Source of the DNA: JAGDZR01 sp049115695 | GTDB lineage: Bacteria > Bacteroidota > Bacteroidia > Cytophagales > Cyclobacteriaceae | DNA: 64,000 nucleotides | Reading direction: 5' to 3' | Assembly (NCBI GenBank): GCA_049115695.1 | Contig: JAGDZR010000002.1 | Location: 62,001 to 126,000, forward strand | In this document: in pieces, positions 46,401-56,145 of the stretch | Numbering within the stretch: position 1 is the stretch's first letter | Layout: each line of letters opens with the position of its first letter | Position numbers and translations under genes: made by a program | Notes under the pieces: generated by a model | What the model saw: only the letters and a program-made list of their open reading frames with translations | What the model was told of the DNA's origin: nothing | Database searches by the model: none

Positions 46401-46756
46401 TTTGGCTTAATAGTAAGCTTCAAGAGTATCAAATATTCCCATTACCTGCGAGGGCTCAATTATTTCCAATTTATGCCGTATCCGCTCTTGATATAGATGG
46501 AGATGGTCATTTAGATTTGCAGCTCGGAGGTAATTTGTTAAAGGTCAAACCGGAAATAGGCAGTTACATGGCAGACTATGGAACTTCTTTACTCGGAAGA
46601 GGGAATGGTACTTTCAAAGAAGCAACGGGGGATAAAACGGGCATCAGTATTAAAGGAGAAGTAAGATCAATAGCCAGATTGAAAATCGCTGAAAAGGAGG
46701 CAATGATATTCGGTGTAAACGATCAAGAATTAAGAGTATATGTACGGTATGAATAA
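43475..46756 (+). CDS. FG-GAP/VCBS and ASPIC/UnbV lipoprotein, copy 1
   Basis: 1,093 residues with a short signal (MRYCQILFLLALACGQKK). Two seven-bladed propeller-like sets of FG-GAP/VCBS repeats, each blade with a calcium-binding DxNxDGxxD (IGDINNDGLADVFFCGN, DVNGDGLDDFYIGGAS), flank an ASPIC/UnbV domain at about 503-585 (NAIGAKIKVFANDKVLYQE, DSLIVVWPNGSM). Such proteins are surface lipoproteins often next to SusCD in Bacteroidota; binding of a glycan or other surface ligand is inferred, not known. Paralogs follow at 47314 and 50613. Confidence 0.9.
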   Translation: MRYCQILFLLALACGQKKDVLFELLSPDASGVRFENSLVYSEQLNPYTYKNFYNGGGVGIGDINNDGLADVFFCGNMVSNKLYLNKGNMRFEDITQSAGLETNNVWSSGVSMVDINADGLLDIYVCKSGPPGGPRRYNELFINNGDLTFDEGSKQWGLDNEGLSSHAAFFDYDRDGDLDCYLLNNSIKSVGGYDLIKDQRLIPDSLGGNKLLKNEGNTFVDVSETAGIYTSEIGFGLGVTVGDVNQDNWPDIYVSNDFFERDYLYINQQNGTFEENLDAHISELSMGSMGADFADINNDGLSEIFVTEMLPERHDRLMSKAIFESWDKHQLMMDRGYFNQFGRNVLQLQNADGTFSEIGRYAGVEATDWSWGALIFDMDNDGAKDIFVANGIYKDLLDLDYVNFMSKPGAVKEIIQTKEEAIKSMIDMMPSESLSNYAFQNNGDLTFTNQSEGWGLGRPTFSSGSAYGDLDNDGDLDLVVNNVNMPSAIYKNNSTEVYAERNYIGIKLKGIDKNINAIGAKIKVFANDKVLYQELNPFRGFESTVDNKLIFGLGEINQIDSLIVVWPNGSMTILDDVTVNQVLTIDSQDSKIREVENRGDKVWFREIHNQPAFVHKENDYVDFDMDRLLNQMSSTEGPCSCVGDVNGDGLDDFYIGGASGQHGQLFVQQNEGEFSAITAPFEKITENEDQGCVFFDANGDERLDLYVASGGGEFGSISHGLNDILYFNDGAGQFSQSSQRLPQKGQESSSCVLSFDYDQDGDMDLFVGGRQRPFYYGVPTNSHVLKNNGEGLFENVTEEEASGLLKIGMVTDAVATDLDNNGYKELVLVGKWMSPRIFEYDGNTWNDVSQVYGLSKTSGLYNTVSAADVNGDGLEDLIFGNYGLNTRFHASQKEPLGLLVNDFDNNGTLDLITTMYFEGEEYPFVQLKDLVMQLPGLKKNYLKFSDYKNATIEEVFGSKALQRGYHHKVNTLESFVWLNSKLQEYQIFPLPARAQLFPIYAVSALDIDGDGHLDLQLGGNLLKVKPEIGSYMADYGTSLLGRGNGTFKEATGDKTGISIKGEVRSIARLKIAEKEAMIFGVNDQELRVYVRYE

Positions 46757-47312
46757 ATATTCAAACTTATTATTAGTAGTGATTGTGGGTATGATGGCCT
46801 GTCAACCATCAAACTCAATTGAGTCTATCACAACTCAAGAACTAGGTAAGGGAATAAAGCAGGATTCACTGTTCCTGGGCCTAAAATTTGGCATCACACA
46901 AAAGGAGTTTTTTGATCATTGCTGGGAGTTGAATAAGCAGCAAATTGTAAGTCACGGAGGTGATAATTTAAGTGTCAAGTATAGCTTCAAAGATGCAGAT
47001 GATCTGGATGTTGATTTTAATTTTTATCCTGATTATGATGATGGACTTGCGTTCAAATACAATGCACGTTTCAACTATGTTGCATGGGCACCTTGGAACA
47101 AACATTTATGGGCAGATAAGCTCCTTATGAACATTCAACCAGTCTTGGAGAAATGGTATGGTGGCAATGAGTTTGTGCAAATTAAAATCAACGACAAATT
47201 AAAATTTTACAAGATTGATGGGAACAGGCAAATAGTCCTGGAGATTAAAGATGAGCGATTTGTTCAAGCGACATTCATTGATTTGATTCATTACCCTCCG
47301 AATTTTAAGTAA
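46749..47312 (+). CDS. Unrecognised small lipoprotein inserted between VCBS genes
   Basis: 187 residues from ATG 46749 (start at 46740 possible). Signal MNKYSNLLLVVIVGMMAC with lipobox MMAC. The body (DSLFLGLKFGITQKEFFDHC, then SVKYSFKDADDLDVDF and YNARFNYVAWAPWNKHLWAD) matches no family I recognise. The start overlaps the stop of copy 1 by 8 bases, and copy 2 begins one base after its stop, so it is cotranscribed and probably acts with the propeller lipoproteins at the surface. Confidence 0.8.
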   Translation: MNKYSNLLLVVIVGMMACQPSNSIESITTQELGKGIKQDSLFLGLKFGITQKEFFDHCWELNKQQIVSHGGDNLSVKYSFKDADDLDVDFNFYPDYDDGLAFKYNARFNYVAWAPWNKHLWADKLLMNIQPVLEKWYGGNEFVQIKINDKLKFYKIDGNRQIVLEIKDERFVQATFIDLIHYPPNFK

Positions 47313-47313
47313 C

Positions 47314-50300
47314 GTGAAGAGACTACTATTAATATTTCTTGTGGGCATAATGATAGGCTGTCAGCAGCCAGAGGAAGCCAAATTATTTCGGTTGGTGCCT
47401 TCAGAGGAGTCTGGAATCTCTTTCGCCAATGAATTGAAGTTTGATGAGGATTTCAATATTTTCAAGTATCGAAATTTCTATAATGGAGGGGGAGTTGCTT
47501 TAGCGGATTTTAACGGTGACCAATTACTGGATATCTATCTGGTTTCGAATATGTCTTCCAACAAACTATTCCAAAACAAGGGGAATCTAAAATTTGAAGA
47601 TGTGACCTCATCAGCAGGGGTAGCAGGGGTAAAAGCATGGAGTACGGGGGTAAGTGTTGTTGATATCAATGGAGATGGTCATTTGGATATTTACGTGTGT
47701 AACTCTGGTGATATCAAGGGTGACAATAAGCAAAATGAACTTTTCATCAATCAGGGAGACAACACCTTTACAGAGGAGGCTGAGGAATATGGGATTGCAG
47801 ATCGAGGTTTTTCTACCCACGCAGCTTTCTTTGACTATGACAAAGATGGTGATGTTGATATGTATTTGCTCAACAACTCCTACAATGCAATAGGTAGTTT
47901 TAATCTTAGGCGGAATGAACGGCCAAATCGGGATTCGGTTGGTGGGGATAAGCTTTATAGAAATGATAATGGAGTATTCACTGATGTCAGCGTCGATGCA
48001 GGTATCTATGGTAGTATCATTGGGTTTGGACTAGGGGTAACTGTAGGAGATGTCGACAAGGATGGTTGGTTGGATATCTATGTGTCCAATGATTTTTTTG
48101 AGAGAGATTATCTCTACATCAATAACAAGGATGGTAGATTTAACGAAGTGCTGGAAGAGCGGATAAAGAGCACGAGTGCTGCTTCAATGGGAGCTGATAT
48201 GGCCGATTTGAATAATGATGGTAATCCGGAAGTGTTTGTTACGGATATGCTTCCAGGAAACAACGAAAGGATCAAGACTGTGACCACTTTTGATAGTTGG
48301 GATAGATACATGTACAGCGTTCAAAATGGATATGGCAATCAGTTTACAAGAAATACGCTACAACTAAATAATGGAGATAATACATTTAGTGAAATAGGCA
48401 GGTACTCTGGAGTGGAGGCCAGTGATTGGAGTTGGGGTGCACTGATCTTTGATTTTGATAATGATGGTTTTAAAGACATTTTCATTGCAAATGGCATTTA
48501 TCAGGATTTGACTAATCAGGACTTTTTACAGTTTGTCACACAAAATGAAATAACCAAGAAAATCACGTCAACAGGAAAGGTCGACTACAAGCAGCTGATT
48601 GATTACATCCCAAGTATGCCAATTTCTAATCATGCTTATTTGAATAACAGGGATTTAACCTTCAAGTTGTCAACAGAATCCTTAGGGCTCTCTGAAGTTA
48701 GCTTTTCAAGTGGCTCAGCATATGGAGATTTGGATAATGATGGAGATCTCGATTTGGTTGTTAATAACACGAACATGCCATTCTTTATGTATGAAAACCA
48801 GTCGGAACAGATGCATCCTGAGAACCGATATGTCAAATTTGAATTGAAAGGTGAAAGCGAAAATACAAATGCATTGGGGACTAATATTTCGGTCTATGTG
48901 GATGGCACAATGTATTATTTGGAGCACCTGCCGACAAGAGGATTTGAATCAACTGTTGATAACAGACCTTTGATAGGTGTGGGAAGTAATAAAATGCTGG
49001 ACTCGGTACTTGTTGTTTGGCCATCTGGAAAGAAGACCAGACTGTATGATGTGCAATCCAATCAGGTAATTTCATTGAATGAAAAAGATTCAAAATCCAT
49101 TCCTACATTTGATGAGAATTCAGATGGATCAATGTTTTTTGCTGTCGAAAATCCTGTGCCGGATTATATTCATAAAGAAAACGATTTTGTAGATTTTGAT
49201 CGTGATCGATTAACATTTCAAATGATTTCGTCTCAAGGACCCTGCTTATGCAAAGGAGATATCAATAACGATGGGTTAGATGATATTTATTTGGGAGGTG
49301 CCGCAGATGAGCATGGATTCCTCGGCCTGCAACAACAAGATGGAACATTCAAGGAGTTTGCATTGGAAACAATAAAGAGAGATGCTGCATTTGAGGATGT
49401 TGATTGTGCCATGTTCGATGCAAATGGTGATGGAAAATTGGACCTGTATGTAGTGAGTGGTGGAAATGAATTTGATCCTACCTCTCCCTATTTGTCAGAC
49501 CGGTTATATCTGGGTGATGAAAGGGGATTCGAGCGACAGAGAGGAGTACTTCCAGTCAATCGCTATGAAAGCACTTCTGTTGTTGTTCCTGCAGATTATG
49601 ATAAAGATGGCGATATTGATTTGTTTGTAGGAGGTCGATTAAAAACGTATAGTTATGGCTTTCCTCGCAATGGCTACATTTTGAATAACGACGGCAATGC
49701 CAATTTCACAAATGTAGCTGACGATATTGCTCCAGACTTATTTGAGCTGGGTATGATAACTGATGCCCAATGGTCAGATATTGATGGTGATGATGATTTA
49801 GATCTCGTGATTGTTGGAGAATGGATGCCGATTACTATCTTCAAAAACAATCAAGGTGTATTTGAAAAACAAGAGCCAATCTCCGCATCCGCCGGCTGGT
49901 GGAATACCGTGGAGATTGCTGACTTAAACTACGATGGGCTCCCTGATTTAGTAGTTGGTAACCATGGGCAGAATAGTAGATTTGAAGCAAGCGACGATTA
50001 TCCGCTGCATATGTTTATTAATGATTTTGATAACAATGGAACGATTGAACAAGTAATTTGTCAATATGAAGGCGACAAGCTTTTCCCTCTGCCATTGCGA
50101 CATGACTTGTCAATGCAAATGCCATTTATAAAGAAAAAATACCTTAAGTATGACAGCTATAAAGACCAGGAAATCACTGAAGTTTTTAATGATGAGGTAC
50201 TATCCCAAGCAAGAGTTCTTAAAGCGCACAACCTTAAAACCAGCGTATATTTAAATAAAAGCAACGACATTTTTGAAAGTGTTGACCTGCCTCCCCAAGT

Positions 50301-50616
50301 ACAGTTTTCATGTACCTATGCTATTGCGATAGCAGATTTCGATAACGACGATATACTAGATATCCTCACCGCAGGGAACTTATACGATGTAAAGCCTGAG
50401 ATGGGAAGATATGATGCAAGCTATGGCACGCTCCTAAAAGGTGACGGGTCAGGACAATTTGACTTGATTTCTAATGAAAAATCAGGCCTGTTTATCAATA
50501 AACAGGTACGTAGAATAAGTCAAATTAAAACTAAAAATGGATACAGCCTGATGATTGCCAACAATGATGACAAGGTTCAGGCATTCGTGGAGAATAATGA
50601 ACCTCGAGAGCCTTGA
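47314..50616 (+). CDS. FG-GAP/VCBS and ASPIC/UnbV lipoprotein, copy 2
   Basis: 1,100 residues starting with GTG; signal VKRLLLIFLVGIMIGCQQPE with lipobox MIGC. Same order as copy 1: propeller (GGGVALADFNGDQLLDIYLV), ASPIC/UnbV at about 505-590 (DSVLVVWPSGKKTRLYD), second propeller (ICKGDINNDGLDDIYLGGA-type blades). High similarity across all 1,100 residues points to a recent tandem duplication with divergence in the loops. One base separates it from the preceding gene. Confidence 0.9.
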   Translation: MKRLLLIFLVGIMIGCQQPEEAKLFRLVPSEESGISFANELKFDEDFNIFKYRNFYNGGGVALADFNGDQLLDIYLVSNMSSNKLFQNKGNLKFEDVTSSAGVAGVKAWSTGVSVVDINGDGHLDIYVCNSGDIKGDNKQNELFINQGDNTFTEEAEEYGIADRGFSTHAAFFDYDKDGDVDMYLLNNSYNAIGSFNLRRNERPNRDSVGGDKLYRNDNGVFTDVSVDAGIYGSIIGFGLGVTVGDVDKDGWLDIYVSNDFFERDYLYINNKDGRFNEVLEERIKSTSAASMGADMADLNNDGNPEVFVTDMLPGNNERIKTVTTFDSWDRYMYSVQNGYGNQFTRNTLQLNNGDNTFSEIGRYSGVEASDWSWGALIFDFDNDGFKDIFIANGIYQDLTNQDFLQFVTQNEITKKITSTGKVDYKQLIDYIPSMPISNHAYLNNRDLTFKLSTESLGLSEVSFSSGSAYGDLDNDGDLDLVVNNTNMPFFMYENQSEQMHPENRYVKFELKGESENTNALGTNISVYVDGTMYYLEHLPTRGFESTVDNRPLIGVGSNKMLDSVLVVWPSGKKTRLYDVQSNQVISLNEKDSKSIPTFDENSDGSMFFAVENPVPDYIHKENDFVDFDRDRLTFQMISSQGPCLCKGDINNDGLDDIYLGGAADEHGFLGLQQQDGTFKEFALETIKRDAAFEDVDCAMFDANGDGKLDLYVVSGGNEFDPTSPYLSDRLYLGDERGFERQRGVLPVNRYESTSVVVPADYDKDGDIDLFVGGRLKTYSYGFPRNGYILNNDGNANFTNVADDIAPDLFELGMITDAQWSDIDGDDDLDLVIVGEWMPITIFKNNQGVFEKQEPISASAGWWNTVEIADLNYDGLPDLVVGNHGQNSRFEASDDYPLHMFINDFDNNGTIEQVICQYEGDKLFPLPLRHDLSMQMPFIKKKYLKYDSYKDQEITEVFNDEVLSQARVLKAHNLKTSVYLNKSNDIFESVDLPPQVQFSCTYAIAIADFDNDDILDILTAGNLYDVKPEMGRYDASYGTLLKGDGSGQFDLISNEKSGLFINKQVRRISQIKTKNGYSLMIANNDDKVQAFVENNEPREP

Positions 50617-53600
50617 TTCGATCTCTTTTACTTTTTTCCTGTGTAATTCTCATATGGGGATGTTCTCATAAGTCCGATTCAGACTATTTGTTTGTTCAGA
50701 TCGACAGTTTGAAAAGTGGCATTGGTTTCAGTAATGATCTGGCCAATGCTGAAGAATTTACCATTGTCGATTACCTGTATTATTACAACGGTGGGGGTGT
50801 AGGCATAGGTGATTTTAACAATGATGGACTTCAGGATATCTACTTTACCTCCAGTGAACAGGATAATGCACTGTATATAAACAAAGGAAATCTTCAGTTT
50901 GAAGACATTACGACGACAAGTGGCACTGCCAGTCCGGGCTCATGGAAAACAGGTGTCGCTATCGTGGATATCAATAATGATGGATTCGAGGATATTTATG
51001 TTTCCCGGGTGTCTCGGTACAAGCACTTATCTGGCCACAATGAACTTTATATCAACAATGGAGATCTGACTTTTACTGAGTCGTCCGCGATGTACGGCCT
51101 TGACTTTGGGGGTTTTTCGACTCAGGCTGCATTTTTTGATATGGACAATGATGGCGATCAGGACATGTATTTGTTGAATCACGCCATACACACACAGCAT
51201 AGCTATGGAAGAGCTTCGATGAGACAAAGAAAGGATTCACTCTCGGGAGATCGACTCTATGAAAATGTCGGTAATTCCTTCATAGACATCACAGCATCAT
51301 CAGGGATCTATACATCTGAAATTGGCTATGGACTAGGTATTGGTTTATCTGACATCAATCAGGATGGTTATGTTGATGTTTATGTTTCCAATGATTTCAG
51401 TGAAAATGATTACCTCTATATAAATCAGGGAAATAAGACGTTCAAGGAAAGTTTTGCGGACATGGCAGCTCATACCAGTCGATTTTCTATGGGGAATGAT
51501 CTGATAGATATCAACAACGATGGGCTAACGGACATTATCACCCTGGACATGCTTCCTGAGGATGAGGTAGTTCGAAAGAATTCTGTAGGTGATGATTCAT
51601 ATGATATATTTAACATGAAAGTGTCCTTTGGTTATATGAAGCAGTATGTAAGAAATACGGTTCAACTTAATCGAGGGAACGGTAAGTTTTCAGATATCGC
51701 TATGCTGACCGGGATGCATGGTACTGATTGGAGCTGGGCACCACTGGCAGCTGATTTTGACCTGGATGGGGACAAGGATGTTTTTATCAGCAATGGCATT
51801 CAAAAAAGACCGAATGACCTGGACTATATTGATTTCATATATAGTGATCAGGTGAAAGGAAACAAGGATGTTACGGATGCTGAGTTTATTGAGCAGATGC
51901 CTGATGGAAGTGTGAATAATTACTTATTTGAAAATAATGGCAATCTGGATTTTGAAATGAAATCTGAACTCATCGAACAATATCCGGGAGTAACCAATGG
52001 TTCCGCATATGCCGATTTGGATAATGATGGCGATCTGGATTTGATCCTTAATAATTTGAATGAAACGGCTTCAATTTTAAGGAACACAACCAATGAAAAT
52101 GACTCCTCCAAAAAATGGCTAAAGTTGGAAAGTGATTGTGGTGCAAGAGGATGGGTTGAAGTCTATCAGAATCAGTCCGTTCAAAAATATGAATGGTACA
52201 GATACCGAGGTTTTCAATCTACTATATCCGCTGAACTTGTGATCGGTTTAGATCCGACTCGACAGTTGGATTCTTTAGTATGGAGACTGCCTGATGGGCT
52301 TTCAAAGACGTTCAGAAATGTCCCGACCAATCAGTCAGTGACTTTAAATTGTAGTGATGCCAGTAGGATGGATATCGATTATATCCCTGTTGCTTTAAAG
52401 TTCATAGAAGCTGAAATAGACATTCCATTTGAGCACCGAGAAAACAAATTTATTGAATTCAACAGAGAGGCATTAATTCCGCACATGAATAGCCGAGAAG
52501 GTCCTGCCCTGGCAATAGGAGACGTGAATGGGGATGGCCTTGAAGACGTGTTTATTGGAGGTGCCAAGTATCAAACCAGCGCTCTGTTCATCCAAAGCGA
52601 CGGAAAGTTTGAAATTACCGAAAATATTGACTTTGAAATACACAATCAGTATGAGGATGTTGACGCAACATTTGCTGATTTGGATTTGGATAATGATCTG
52701 GATTTGATTGTGGTATCAGGAGGTAATGAATTTACAGACAGTAGTCATCAACGCAATCCGAGGGTTTATCTCAATGATGGCAATGGAGCATTTAATCATC
52801 AGCAAGGTTGGTTGTCTGAGGTATTCACAACTGGATCGACTGTTGCAGTTCATGATTTCGACAATGATTCATGGCCCGATATATTCATCGGTGGGTTGGC
52901 AGAACCATGGGCATATGGAATTGCACCCCCAAGCTATTTGATGCACAATGAAGGAGGCAAAGGTTTTAGAGATGTGACAGCCGATTTTGAGGGACTTAGC
53001 CATGTGGGAATGGTAAAGGATGCTAGCTGGATTGATTTTGACGGTAACGGTGAAAAGGATTTGGTCTTAGGAGGTTTATGGATGGGAATTACAGTCTTTC
53101 AGGTTGAAGATGGGGCCTTTTCAGATTGGTTGACAAGTGATGAGAAAGGATGGTGGCAATGCATTGAACCAGTGGATTATGATGGCGATGGAGATATGGA
53201 TATACTAGCGGGTAATCTGGGTTTAAACTCAAAGCTTAAGGCTAACCTCGAAGAGCCGGTGAGACTTTATGTAAATGATTTTGACCAGAATGGTTTTAAT
53301 GAATGCATCCTCACACATATGAGTGATGGAAAGGAATCTATTTTTCAGGATAAGGGAATGATTAACAAGCAATTGCCCGTATTGAAAAAATCGTTTCTGA
53401 GTAACCGGGATTATGCGACTGCTGAACTGGAAGAGATATTCGGAAGCCAAGGTATTGCGAACTCCTTGAAGCTTGAGGCGAATGAGTTCAGAACGGGAGT
53501 GTTTATCAATGAAAATGGTCAACTAAAGTTTCAGCCGTTTGCTCATCAAATGCAATTTTCACCAACGCGTGATTTTCTGACAACAGATGTTAATTTGGAT

Positions 53601-53852
53601 GGAGCTTTAGACGTTTTGTTAGGAGGTAATTTCTTTCCCGCGTCGGTACAGGAAGGAACATACAGTGCGGGATTTGGAAATTTATTGCTGGGTAAAATCA
53701 ATGGTTTTGAGCTGGTAGATAATGCCAATGTGAATTTATTCCTGGATCAGGATATTAGGCAAATTGATGAAATCACGATTAATAATGTCAGGCACATCAT
53801 TGCATTGCGTAATGATGAGGTACCGCTGCTGTTAGAAGTAGTCATTCACTGA
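50613..53852 (+). CDS. FG-GAP/VCBS and ASPIC/UnbV lipoprotein, copy 3
   Basis: 1,079 residues starting with TTG at 50613; signal LIRSLLLFSCVILIWGCSHK with lipobox IWGC. Propeller halves surround a more diverged ASPIC/UnbV domain at about 500-580 (ARGWVEVYQNQSVQKYEWYR, SLVWRLPDGLSKTF). It is the most divergent of the three. The start overlaps the stop of copy 2 by 4 bases, and its end overlaps the opposing pbpC gene by 11 bases. Confidence 0.9.
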   Translation: MIRSLLLFSCVILIWGCSHKSDSDYLFVQIDSLKSGIGFSNDLANAEEFTIVDYLYYYNGGGVGIGDFNNDGLQDIYFTSSEQDNALYINKGNLQFEDITTTSGTASPGSWKTGVAIVDINNDGFEDIYVSRVSRYKHLSGHNELYINNGDLTFTESSAMYGLDFGGFSTQAAFFDMDNDGDQDMYLLNHAIHTQHSYGRASMRQRKDSLSGDRLYENVGNSFIDITASSGIYTSEIGYGLGIGLSDINQDGYVDVYVSNDFSENDYLYINQGNKTFKESFADMAAHTSRFSMGNDLIDINNDGLTDIITLDMLPEDEVVRKNSVGDDSYDIFNMKVSFGYMKQYVRNTVQLNRGNGKFSDIAMLTGMHGTDWSWAPLAADFDLDGDKDVFISNGIQKRPNDLDYIDFIYSDQVKGNKDVTDAEFIEQMPDGSVNNYLFENNGNLDFEMKSELIEQYPGVTNGSAYADLDNDGDLDLILNNLNETASILRNTTNENDSSKKWLKLESDCGARGWVEVYQNQSVQKYEWYRYRGFQSTISAELVIGLDPTRQLDSLVWRLPDGLSKTFRNVPTNQSVTLNCSDASRMDIDYIPVALKFIEAEIDIPFEHRENKFIEFNREALIPHMNSREGPALAIGDVNGDGLEDVFIGGAKYQTSALFIQSDGKFEITENIDFEIHNQYEDVDATFADLDLDNDLDLIVVSGGNEFTDSSHQRNPRVYLNDGNGAFNHQQGWLSEVFTTGSTVAVHDFDNDSWPDIFIGGLAEPWAYGIAPPSYLMHNEGGKGFRDVTADFEGLSHVGMVKDASWIDFDGNGEKDLVLGGLWMGITVFQVEDGAFSDWLTSDEKGWWQCIEPVDYDGDGDMDILAGNLGLNSKLKANLEEPVRLYVNDFDQNGFNECILTHMSDGKESIFQDKGMINKQLPVLKKSFLSNRDYATAELEEIFGSQGIANSLKLEANEFRTGVFINENGQLKFQPFAHQMQFSPTRDFLTTDVNLDGALDVLLGGNFFPASVQEGTYSAGFGNLLLGKINGFELVDNANVNLFLDQDIRQIDEITINNVRHIIALRNDEVPLLLEVVIH

Positions 53853-56115
53853 TTACCTCAATCAGCCGGTTTGCGGATTGCCCCATTTCATCCATTACCG
53901 TCAATTCGTATTTACCTCGTTCCAGCCAAATAGCCCATTCATGCAAGTTGTCGGTGGACCCCAAATACTTATGGTCCAAATGCCAATAGAGCGTGCTGTT
54001 CATGTCCTGATGAGCTGCCTGTAAAATAACTTCTTCTTTGCCCTGTGCACCTTTTGGAATGTATATGTAGCTATTGGGTGTGGGATAAATGATCGAGACA
54101 GAATTCAAACTGGTTGAATGGCAATCCGGGAAATACTTTGGAAGTCCAGCATAGTTGGGATGTCTTTTTTGATAGTAAGTACCCAATGTGCCTGGTAGCA
54201 CTAAATGAACTTTTTGATGAGTTTTATGAACAGGATAGCAGGAGCTATTGACCAGCCATTTTTCAGTCTGATCCATTGTTAAAGATTTGTGCCATTGGCA
54301 AATGCCAATTCGTTCGATAGCAGTAGTTCCACCTAAATCTTGGGGAGGACAGTATTGATTTGCAAGTTTTCCTGAAATTTGACAAATCTTCCAGGTTCTC
54401 ATATGTGGTTTCAGGTTGACGAGCCAATTTCGGTTATGATTTGAAAGGTTCAGTACATCTAGGAGTACAGGCCCTGCTGCAGATGAGCCAATAAGTCCTG
54501 CTCGACCTTCACCATCTGCATTTCCGGCCCAAACTGCAACCAATACCTCACCATTCATCCCCACGGCCCACGCATCTCGAAATCCAAAACTTGTACCTGT
54601 TTTCCACGCGATAGTTTGAGAGGAGGCAAAACTTTCCCAATGATGATCAACGCCCGGCCGCACGAGTTGGGTCATGGCATTGAAAGTGTGCCATATGGAT
54701 TCCCTGGAGAGATCAATTTCATTCTTATGGGTTGTTGAGCCAAATGAGTGAATGGTTTGATTGGGGAGTTTGGAAAGCTTCCGGTACATCGAGAAGTATA
54801 CCTGAGCAATATCCCAAAGTTTAATTTCAGCTCCACCTAATACAAGCGATAAGCCATAACGGTTAGGATTACTGTCAAGGGTGCTGATGCCAAGTTTGGT
54901 GAGGTCAGCATGAAACTGCTGAAAGCCATAGTCTCTCAGGAGGTGAACAAATGGAATGTTCAATGATTTGGACAGTGCTTCATTTGCTGACACTATGCCG
55001 TCATATCCGAGATTAAAGTTTTTCGGTGTAAAACCTGCAAAAAAAGTAGGAATATCGGGAAGAGCTGTTGTTGCTGAAATCAACCCATTGTCTAAGGCCT
55101 CTGTATAAAGCATTGGTTTAAGAATACTGCCACTACTCCTAGGACGATGAATCATATCTACATACCGACCTTGAACATCATTGCTTGTATTCCCAATGTA
55201 GGCAAGGACCTTTCCAGATTGAAGATTAATGGCAAGCACGCCGAGATTGTCAATACCATTGGCGTGGAGTCGGTAATGATGTCGATTGGTTATTCGAGCA
55301 ACTTGTTGTTGCCAATAGGGATCGATAGTAGTTTGAAATTTGTCAGTACCATGCTTCGTTTCGAGTGATTGAAGTAAATGTGTGGCGAGTTGTGGAACCG
55401 GTTTTGGTTGATCCGGTAACGGCTCACTTACGCTAAGTCGATACTCCATTTGATCGATATGACCACTGATCAATAGCTTATGAAGCAACCTGTTTCTTTT
55501 AGCTAATAGGTTATCGTTGGATTTACCAGGGTAGAGTTTTGCAGGTTGATTTGGTAAAACAGCCAGTAGTGCGGCTTGCGCCCAACTCAATCGATCAATC
55601 GGGAGTTGAAAATATCGTTGAGCTGCGGTTTCAGCACCTACTGTATTGCCCCCATAGGGCGCCATTGTGACATATCGCATCAGAATTTCATCCTTGGAGA
55701 AAATCATCTCGAGTTTTAGGGCCAACAATGTTTCCTTTATTTTTTGCCAATAGGTCCTTTTTGCCCGGAAAGTCATGCGAGCTACCTGCATGGTTATTGT
55801 GCTAGCTCCCGAAACGATTTCTCCTGCAATCAAATTTTGTTTTGTTGCTCTTAAGACTGATAGAGGATTGATGCCTGGGTGAAACTTGAAGTATTGGTCT
55901 TCAAATGTCAAGATGCAGACCTCAAGGTTATGAGGGATCGAGTCTGGCGTTGGGAAGCGCCACTGACCATCGCGGGCTATTCGAGCGCCCATGATGGAGC
56001 CATCATTGGCATAGATAACGGATGAATATGGATTAGTTATCTCAGGTATAGGAGTGAATGCAACAATACCGATAACAACAACTATTAGTAGTCCAATTGT
56101 CTTAATGACTCTCAT
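53842..56115 (-). CDS. pbpC: Penicillin-binding protein 1C
   Basis: 757 residues: N-terminal membrane helix (MRVIKTIGLLIVVVIGIVAF), glycosyltransferase 51 domain (LTFEDQYFKFHPGINPLSVL; GASTITMQVARMTFR), transpeptidase domain with SxxK in RSSGSILKPMLYTEALDNG, SxN in SKSLNIPFVHL and KTG in AWKTGTSFGFRDAW, and a C-terminal BiPBP_C beta domain (about 665-757). It polymerises and cross-links peptidoglycan. As in E. coli, it follows an alpha-2-macroglobulin gene (30 bases), and the two are thought to trap proteases and repair wall damage. Confidence 0.95.
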   Translation of the reverse strand: MRVIKTIGLLIVVVIGIVAFTPIPEITNPYSSVIYANDGSIMGARIARDGQWRFPTPDSIPHNLEVCILTFEDQYFKFHPGINPLSVLRATKQNLIAGEIVSGASTITMQVARMTFRAKRTYWQKIKETLLALKLEMIFSKDEILMRYVTMAPYGGNTVGAETAAQRYFQLPIDRLSWAQAALLAVLPNQPAKLYPGKSNDNLLAKRNRLLHKLLISGHIDQMEYRLSVSEPLPDQPKPVPQLATHLLQSLETKHGTDKFQTTIDPYWQQQVARITNRHHYRLHANGIDNLGVLAINLQSGKVLAYIGNTSNDVQGRYVDMIHRPRSSGSILKPMLYTEALDNGLISATTALPDIPTFFAGFTPKNFNLGYDGIVSANEALSKSLNIPFVHLLRDYGFQQFHADLTKLGISTLDSNPNRYGLSLVLGGAEIKLWDIAQVYFSMYRKLSKLPNQTIHSFGSTTHKNEIDLSRESIWHTFNAMTQLVRPGVDHHWESFASSQTIAWKTGTSFGFRDAWAVGMNGEVLVAVWAGNADGEGRAGLIGSSAAGPVLLDVLNLSNHNRNWLVNLKPHMRTWKICQISGKLANQYCPPQDLGGTTAIERIGICQWHKSLTMDQTEKWLVNSSCYPVHKTHQKVHLVLPGTLGTYYQKRHPNYAGLPKYFPDCHSTSLNSVSIIYPTPNSYIYIPKGAQGKEEVILQAAHQDMNSTLYWHLDHKYLGSTDNLHEWAIWLERGKYELTVMDEMGQSANRLIEVISE

Positions 56116-56145
56116 CTAGTGCAAAAGCTTTCAATTAGGTAAGCG

